Part shown: positions 58,149-64,000 of the stretch, piece by piece
Numbering within the stretch: position 1 is the stretch's first letter
How the letters are laid out: each line of letters starts with the position of its first letter
Source: Halichondria panicea
Taxonomy: Eukaryota; Porifera; Demospongiae; Suberitida; Halichondriidae
Direction: 5' to 3'
Assembly: GCF_963675165.1 (NCBI RefSeq)
Contig: NC_087377.1
Location: 6,651,122-6,715,121 of the forward strand
DNA length: 64,000 bases
Made by a program: the position numbers and the translations under genes
The notes under the pieces: generated by a model
What the model was told of the DNA's origin: nothing
The model's input: only the letters and a program-made list of their open reading frames with translations
The model's database searches: none

Positions 58149-58271
58149 ACTCATACCGCATGCATATGTGGTAACTTACAACGCTTATACCGTGATCCTT
58201 GCGGACAATGCTCATACCACATGCATATGTGGTAACTTACAACGCTTATACCGTGATCCTTGCGGACAATG
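58149..58271. repeat. 61-bp tandem repeat, two copies
   Basis: CTCATACCGCATGCATATGT and CTCATACCACATGCATATGT head two almost identical 61-base units (G/A at one position), each ending TCCTTGCGGACAATG. A recent slippage or unequal-exchange product; it starts directly at the border of the foldback. Confidence 0.85.
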
Positions 58272-58530
58272 CTCTGGACCGTTGGTACAGATGACATGTT
58301 ATAGATAGCAGGGTTTTGAGGTTATACTTTAGAAAACCTATATATCTGATTTTTAGGCTCTCACCTTTGCAGTTAATTATCAAGACCCATTATTATTGCA
58401 TACCACGGGCTATATGGTATAGCTATAGCATACACGTAACACTAATTAACAGCTAATATTCGTCTCGCTGTATTTTTTACCCATTTATTAGTAAAGAAAA
58501 AAGAGAGGCTATAAGCATCTATAAAGGCCA
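58272..58530. other. Intergenic, nothing recognised
   Basis: AT-rich, no exon or element end supported. Confidence 0.4.
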
Positions 58531-60052
58531 GGCACCATGCAGTTGAGGTAAATTATTGCTACAAAAAAAAATCAGCTGTACACACACCAAGACACGAATT
58601 ACACAACATGCGCAAGCAATATGGCATACAGCTTCCATTAGCTTGATCCTCTATAATCACAAGAGAAATCGGTTCCTTAAATCGCATCCTATAATTATTA
58701 TGACTAATGTTTCCCAACAAACCTATGTAATTGTACTCAATCATGTATTATAATAATTTATTTGTAAACTTAATTTCGAGGGTATAAATGTTCGCGGTTT
58801 TTGCTGATTAAGCGTGTAGAATATTTACTCACAAATTGAAATTGTATGTATGCTATTTCACGAAAATTAATCTACAAAAACCTTAGGCTACCAGACCCGG
58901 TACCGTCATTCCGCGAAAGTTTATACCCTCGAAATACCCACTATAATTATACGGTATCTGATTCCAGCATTATAATTATACTATGATGCTATTCACCTGT
59001 GTACACCTGTGCATACCTACGACAAAGTAAGAAAAACAAAGCAAGAAAAACAAATTCATTACCTGTTATACCTCCAACAAAGTATGTAAATATCGTTATA
59101 CTTTGCCAGCGGTATACATGCATGGCATCATATAATAATTAATAGAATGGCTAAGAGTGCAATATGAGATTAATAGCACGAGTAACAAGCAATGGCAAGG
59201 AACTAATTGCACGAGGCTAAGCCGAGTGCTATAAACCTTGCCAGTGCTTGCTAGGAGTGCTAGTAATCCCTTATTGCACGAGTAGCCATACTATTGATTG
59301 TTAATCGTTTGTGATGCAGTTTTAAGGACATTTTTAGCTGCAGTTTCAGTAAAAAAAATTAGCCACGGCCGTTATACGAACGTGCGGTCGTCAAGGCAGT
59401 AATTGCACGTGGTTAATGACGACGTGCAATTACTGATACGTGATTAATCACTGTACGAATCACAGTGAATAATAGGACAACATGGTTGATATTAGCTGTG
59501 CCAAACGCTCCAATAATGTGGAAGTGTATCAACATTAAGAGATGCCCTGCCCATTTTTCTCAGTAAGCTCCCTGGGGAGGGGGGGGGGTTTCTGGGCAAC
59601 CAGGAAACAACGGTAGCAATGGTATAATTATGGTATCATTGTAGTGTTTTGTGGCGTACTAGAAAGATGAAAATTGATTCTACCAAGGATCTGTGGTTCA
59701 AAATGGATCGTCTCACACGTGGGGGATGAGCGCGCATGCGCATTAGATACACTGGAATAAGGGGCGTGTCTACAAGAAATTAAGTCACACAAATTAATGG
59801 CTACTGAATAGATATACTGGCTTCGCAATTATTTAAAGTGTTGCCTTAAATCGAATAAGTACACAGTATAATATATTATGCCTCATTTTGCTATTTTAGG
59901 AAGACATGTGTGGAACCTCCCATAATGGACCCTCTCACTAGTCTCTAGAGGACAACCTTTCTATAAAGGACACTAGCTATGGCCATGGCATGGATTTAAA
60001 ACACAATCTAAGTACACAGCAACAACCTAGCTCCCACAAGCAGACCATTCCT
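58531..60052 (+). repeat. 1.27-kb tandem array, unit 1
   Basis: Starts at CACCATGCAGTTGAG and runs to CCACAAGCAGACCATTCCT. It contains a CCGTATA-type MITE (about 58780-58960), GCCAGCGGTATACATGCATG, a long G run near 59580 and GATGAGCGCGCATGCGCATT. It is longer than units 2 and 3 because of the foldback element at 59150-59485. Related sequence lies at 23.7-24.7 and 26.3-27.5 kb. No protein-coding frame. Confidence 0.85.
59150..59485. mobile_element. Foldback element inside array unit 1
   Basis: Same family as 56650-57010 and in the same orientation, with AGCAATGGCAAGGAACTAAT, TAATCCCTTATTGCACGAG and GCACGTGGTTAATGACGACG arms. Unit 2 and 3 lack it at the matching place (near 60723 and 61990). 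Confidence 0.75.
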
Positions 60053-61319
60053 GACACCATGCAGTTGAGATAAATTATGGCTACAATAATTATTGTACAA
60101 ACACCAAGACACGAATCACACAACATGCGCAGGCAATATGGCATACAGCTTCCATTAGCTTGATCCTCTATAATCACAAGAGAAATCGGTTCCTTAAATC
60201 GCATCCTATAATTATTATGACTACCAACAAACCTATGTATCAATCATGTATTAATTTGTAAGCTAGTGCACTAACTGTCACATAATTATATTAAGTTCAG
60301 CAATAATCATTATGATTATAATTATAGAATTAGTCCACATATTAAACATAATAACACATAAAACTTAATTTCGAGGGTATAAATGTTCGCGGTTTTTGCT
60401 GATTAAGCATGTAGAATATTTACTCACAAATTGAAATTGTATGTATGCTATTTCACGAAAATTAATCTACAAAAACCTTAGGCTACCAAACCCGGTACCG
60501 TCATTCCACGAAAGTTTATACCCTCGAAATACCCACTATATACGGTATCTGATTCCAGCATTATATAATTATACTATGATGCTATTCACCTGTGTACACC
60601 TGTGCATACCTACGACAAAGCAAGAAAAACAAACATTATCAAATTCATTACCTGTTATACCTCCAACAAAGTATGTAAATATCGTTATACTTTGCCAGCG
60701 GTATACATGCATGGCATCATATAATAATAATAATTATTATAGTGTGAAATCAAACTATTGGTTATTAGCTGTGCCAAACGCTCCAATAATGTGGGAGTGT
60801 ATCAACATTAAGAGATGCCCTGCCCATTTTCTCAGTAAGCTCCCTGGTGAGGGGGGGGGGTTTCTGGGCAACCAGGAAACAACGGTAGCAATGGCATAAT
60901 TATGGTATCATTTTAGTGTTTTGTGGCGTATCAGAAATATGAAAATTGATTCTACCAAGGATCTGTGGTTCAAAATGGATCGTCTCACACGTGGGGGATG
61001 AGCGCGCATGCACATTAGATACACTGGAATAAGGGGCGTGTCTACAAGAAGTTAAGTCACAAAAATTAATGGCTACTAAATAGATATACTGGCTTCGCAA
61101 TTATTTAAAGTGTTGCCTTAAATCGAATAAGTACACAGTATAATATGCCTCATTTTGCTATTTTAGGAAGACATGTGTGGAACCTCCCATAATGGACCCT
61201 CTCACTAGTCTCTAGAGGACAACCTTTCTATAAAGGACACTAGCTATGGCCATGGCATGGATTTAAAACACTATCTAGGTACACAGCAACAACCTAGCTC
61301 CCACAAGCGGACCATTCCT
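60053..61319 (+). repeat. 1.27-kb tandem array, unit 2
   Basis: 1267 bases from ACACCATGCAGTTGAGATAA to the next identical start. Only small differences from unit 3 in shared parts. Non-coding. Confidence 0.85.
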
Positions 61320-62600
61320 GACACCATGCAGTTGAGATAAATTATGGCTACAATAATTATTGTACAAACACCAAGACACGAATCACACAACACGCATGCG
61401 CAGGCAATATGGCATACAGCTTCCACTAGCTTGATCCTCTATAATCACAAGAGAAATCGGTTCCTTAAATCGCATCCTATAATTATTATGACTAATGTTT
61501 CCCAACAAACCTATGTATCAATCATGTATTAATTTGTAAGCTAGTGCACTAACTGTCACATAATTATATAATAAGTTCAGCAATAATCATTATGATTATA
61601 TAGAATTAGTCCACATATTAAACATAATAACACATAAAACTTAATTTCGAGGGTATAAATGTTCGCGGTTTTTGCTGATTAAGCGTGTAGAATATTTACT
61701 CACAAATTGAAATTGTATGTATGCTATTTCACGAAAATTAATCTACAAAAACCTTAGGCTACCAGACCCGGTACCGTCATTCCGCGAAAGTTTATACCCT
61801 CGAAATACGGTATCTGATTCCAGCATTATAATTATACTATGATGTTATTCACCTGTGTACACCTGTGCATACCTACGACAAAGCAAGAAAAACAAACATT
61901 GTCAAATTCATTACCTGTTATACCTCCAACAAAGTATGTAAATATCGTTATACTTTGCCAGCGGTATACATGCATGCATGGCATCACATAAATAATAATA
62001 TTATAGTGTGAAATCAAACTATTGGTTATTAGCTGTGCCAAACGCTCCAATAATGTGGGAGTGTATTAGTTGGGCGTGGCCCGACCGTCTCCCTGACGGG
62101 AGGTCGGGTTGCAAGCCTATCTGGGATTTGTTCTGCAGCATTATGTAACACTGCCATAAATATTCTTCTTCTCAAGTGGGTGTTAACCGACATGATGACG
62201 TGGATAAACCACAGATACTGCATGCGGTTTCGCAACTAGATGCAAACGGAACTAAGCACGTGAAAAATGCTGCAATCTGATAGGGCGCCAGAACAAATCC
62301 CAGATAGGCTTGCAACCCGACCTCCCGTCAGCAGATGGTCGAGCCACGCCCAACTAGGAGTGTATCAACATTAAGATATGTCCTGCCCATTTTTCTCAGT
62401 AAGCTTCCTGGTGAGGGGGGGGGGGATTTCTGGGCAACCAGGAAACAATGGTAACTCATGGTATTATGGTATCATTGTAGTGTTTTGTGGCTTACCAGTA
62501 TGAGGCCTCAAGAAGGATCTGTGTTTCAAAATGGCCTGGATCGTCTCACAAGTAGGGGATGAGCGCGCATGTGCGCATTTAGCCTAAGGGGCGTGTCTAT
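61320..62600 (+). repeat. 1.27-kb tandem array, unit 3 (interrupted, 3' end lost)
   Basis: Follows unit 2 without a gap. Interrupted by the MITE at 62067-62356 and diverges from the other units after GGGGCGTGTCTATAG near 62600; the final CCACAAGCGGACC part is missing. Confidence 0.8.
62058..62365. mobile_element. TAGTTGGGCG Mutator-like MITE with 9-bp TSD
   Basis: Element 62067-62356 (290 bases), TAGTTGGGCGTGGC to GCCACGCCCAACTA, flanked by GGAGTGTAT (62058-62066, 62357-62365). Array unit 2 shows the empty site (GGGAGTGTATCAACATTAAG near 60792). Arms CCCGACCGTCT and GACCTCCCGTCA pair, and GCGGTTTCGCAACTAGATGC lies inside. Confidence 0.92.
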
Positions 62601-62608
62601 AGATGCTA

Positions 62609-62804
62609 CCGTATAGCTGGTAATTTTCGTGGGGCAAAATATTCGTGGTTTTTGTGGTTGGAGGTCTGACCACGAATATTTTACCCACGAATGAAGCGAC
62701 CTTGCCTACCTTTACCTACAATCCAAGCAGCAACCACGAAAATATTATCCATGAAATGTCTGAACCACAAATATTTTGTCCCCCGAAAATTACCCGCTAT
62801 ACGG
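62609..62804. mobile_element. CCGTATA MITE, 196 bp, TA flanks
   Basis: CCGTATAGCTGGTAATTTTC to TTACCCGCTATACGG between TA dinucleotides (62607-62608, 62805-62806). The interior matches 15892-16100 closely (GGTTGGAGGTCTGACCACGA, ATGAAGCGACCTTGCC). A full-length family member. Confidence 0.9.
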
Positions 62805-62887
62805 TATATAAATGCCACTTCTAAAATTGTTGACCATTAATGCTGATGTTGCTATTCTCTTTGTGATTGTTTTTTTTCTTACGACAG

Positions 62888-62933
62888 GGTCTTGTTAGAC
62901 CAGAAATAATTGGTGCAGTTGTCCTACCACATG
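62888..62933 (+). CDS. Dioxygenase-like gene, third copy, first recognised exon (partial)
   Basis: A 46-base exon identical in sequence to the exon at 12066-12111 (GLVRPEIIGAVVLPHG), with acceptor TTACGACAG and donor GTGAGT. The following intron sequence matches intron 2 of copies A and B (about 62983-63090 and 63640-64000), so the rest of the gene should lie beyond the right edge. Upstream, homology to A starts only at about 62822, just inside the upstream intron, so whether this copy has a promoter is unknown. The pyrimidine tract before the acceptor has one more T than A, which supports it being intron. Confidence 0.7.
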
Positions 62934-63082
62934 GTGAGTAATATTGTGAGAACACTTTTATTACTATGTCGATCTTTTTAGTACCGTATCGTAGTACCTC
63001 AAGGCTCGATTTAAGGCGACACTTACAATTCCAGAGGTCGCTTCTTAATTGAAGCCCTGGTGTTGCATATTTAGAGAATCGC

Positions 63083-63433
63083 ATCTGGTAACTAGACTGG
63101 CGGCGATAGCCGCCCGAGTGCGTAGCGCGAGCGACTGGCAAACTGCTTATCAGTCACTCGTCTCAGCAGAAGTGTAATAGATCGTATGACACTACTAAAC
63201 ATGAATATCGTTATAGATAATGTGGTTAAATTTTGCTACGAGATTCAGCTACTATGGAATGCACTGAATCCCCTGAAGTGTAAGTGCGGTTACAATTACA
63301 GGGCTAATATGACGTTGAGCAATCTGATAGGCTGCAATGCTCGTTGCAGCTGAGATGAGTGACTGATAGGCAGTTTGCCAGTCCCTCGCACTACGCACGC
63401 GAGGGGCTGTCGCCGCCAGTCTATCTGGTAACT
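63083..63433. mobile_element. AGACTGGCGGC MITE with 11-bp direct repeat
   Basis: Element 63094-63422 (329 bases) with ends AGACTGGCGGCGATAGCCGC and GCTGTCGCCGCCAGTCT and paired arms GCGAGCGACTGGCAAACTGC / GCAGTTTGCCAGTCCCTCGC. ATCTGGTAACT flanks both sides (63083-63093, 63423-63433). The homologous place in copies A (about 12370-12390) and B has no element. It lies in an intron of the third dioxygenase copy. Confidence 0.88.
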
Positions 63434-64000
63434 ACACCTAGTCTATTTGCAGGGTTTCATACAGAGGGGGGGCGCCCTGGGATTTCCCACCCCCAGCCAA
63501 AATTTACCCCCCCTAGAAATCTTAAAATTAATTAATAATGTCATAATAAAAATGTATGACTTTTCTCCTTAAAAATGTCTACATTAAAACTATAGACTAG
63601 TAAAATGTATGGTTTGAATGAAGCACACCAAATTAAAGCTAAGGGTAGCTATCAGAATGCTATCCGATGGGCTAGAAACCTTCTATCCAATCCACTTCCG
63701 TTTATTGTGACGTCATTGTTTTACTGAGCATAATTATACGATGTTATCTAGCTCCCAGATACCGGGTGAGATTAGCGCATGCGCAAGAGCTGCCTTGGCA
63801 TGTTTTTTTATAAGCGTCATAATAATTAGCAACCATGGCGCTTTTTAGAAATTCGTTCAATCTGAGTTGGTGCTTAAATTATGGTTCCGCTGTAATTGGC
63901 AAAATTATACTGCTGCTGCAATTTAAGACTATAGATCTAGACCATGCATGGTAGTCTAGCAGTCTTGTACCTAAACACAGCACCACTATAATTTTAATGT
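63434..64000 (+). other. Intron of the third dioxygenase copy
   Basis: The first 200 bases include a C run near 63484-63515 and have no counterpart in A. From about 63640 the sequence follows 12920-13320 (GGGTAGCTATCAGAATGCTAT, CCGGGTGAGATTAGCGCATG) with indels. The next exon would be expected about 400 bases beyond the window. Confidence 0.65.

Noticed and set aside
58149-58271. Possible CRISPR-like direct repeats
   Set aside because: Only two adjacent 61-base units with no spacers, in an intron-containing animal genome.
60441-60899. 152-aa frame in the tandem array
   Set aside because: Runs through a MITE arm and G runs, is not kept open in units 1 and 3, and has no protein-like pattern.

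Overview
The window reads as nuclear DNA of an early-branching animal. Genes are split by GT-AG introns of about 50 to 1,600 bases, the intergenic DNA is AT-rich and peppered with the palindrome TAATTA/ATAATTAT, and the proteins include animal-type Ig, FN3 and death-fold modules plus a GT92 glycosyltransferase. Dozens of short inverted-repeat elements (MITEs) fill the gaps. A demosponge of the Amphimedon type is my best guess; this is inference from style and no marker gene proves it.

The dominating structure is a direct segmental duplication of about 20 kb. Copy A runs from about 61 to 20640 and copy B from about 36848 to 56615. Each copy carries, in the same order: an Ig-domain exon on the minus strand; a head-to-head pair of distantly related multi-pass membrane protein genes (minus, then plus); a nine-exon extradiol-dioxygenase-like (LigB/class III) gene; and a long single-exon gene for a protein with two degenerate GTPase-like domains flanking a glycine-rich hydrophobic stretch. 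The copies are a mosaic. From about 1288 to 11268 they are almost identical by eye apart from one 856-base insertion, while both flanks carry many substitutions, indels and transposon presence/absence differences. The last gene is a frameshifted pseudogene in A and intact in B. This fits either an old duplication partly homogenised by gene conversion, or two haplotypes placed in tandem by an assembler.

Between the copies (20.6-36.8 kb) lies a separate region. It holds a local tandem duplication of a five-pass membrane protein gene (the first unit collapsed by an internal deletion, the second nearly intact with a repeat tail cut by a stop codon), a broken fragment of the dioxygenase gene, a candidate FN3 plus death-domain gene, and an intact GT92 glycosyltransferase gene.

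To the right of copy B (56.6-64 kb) there is no complete gene. It holds foldback elements, a 1.27-kb sequence repeated three times in tandem, several MITEs with clear target-site duplications, and the start of a third dioxygenase gene copy that runs off the right edge.

Comparing the copies gives filled/empty site pairs for several transposon families: TA-flanked elements starting CCGTATA or CAGTAGAAC (Tc1/mariner/pogo-like), elements flanked by 8-11 base duplications (Mutator-like) and a 67-base element flanked by CTAG. No transposase, rRNA, tRNA or CRISPR was recognised. Exon borders are manual predictions.
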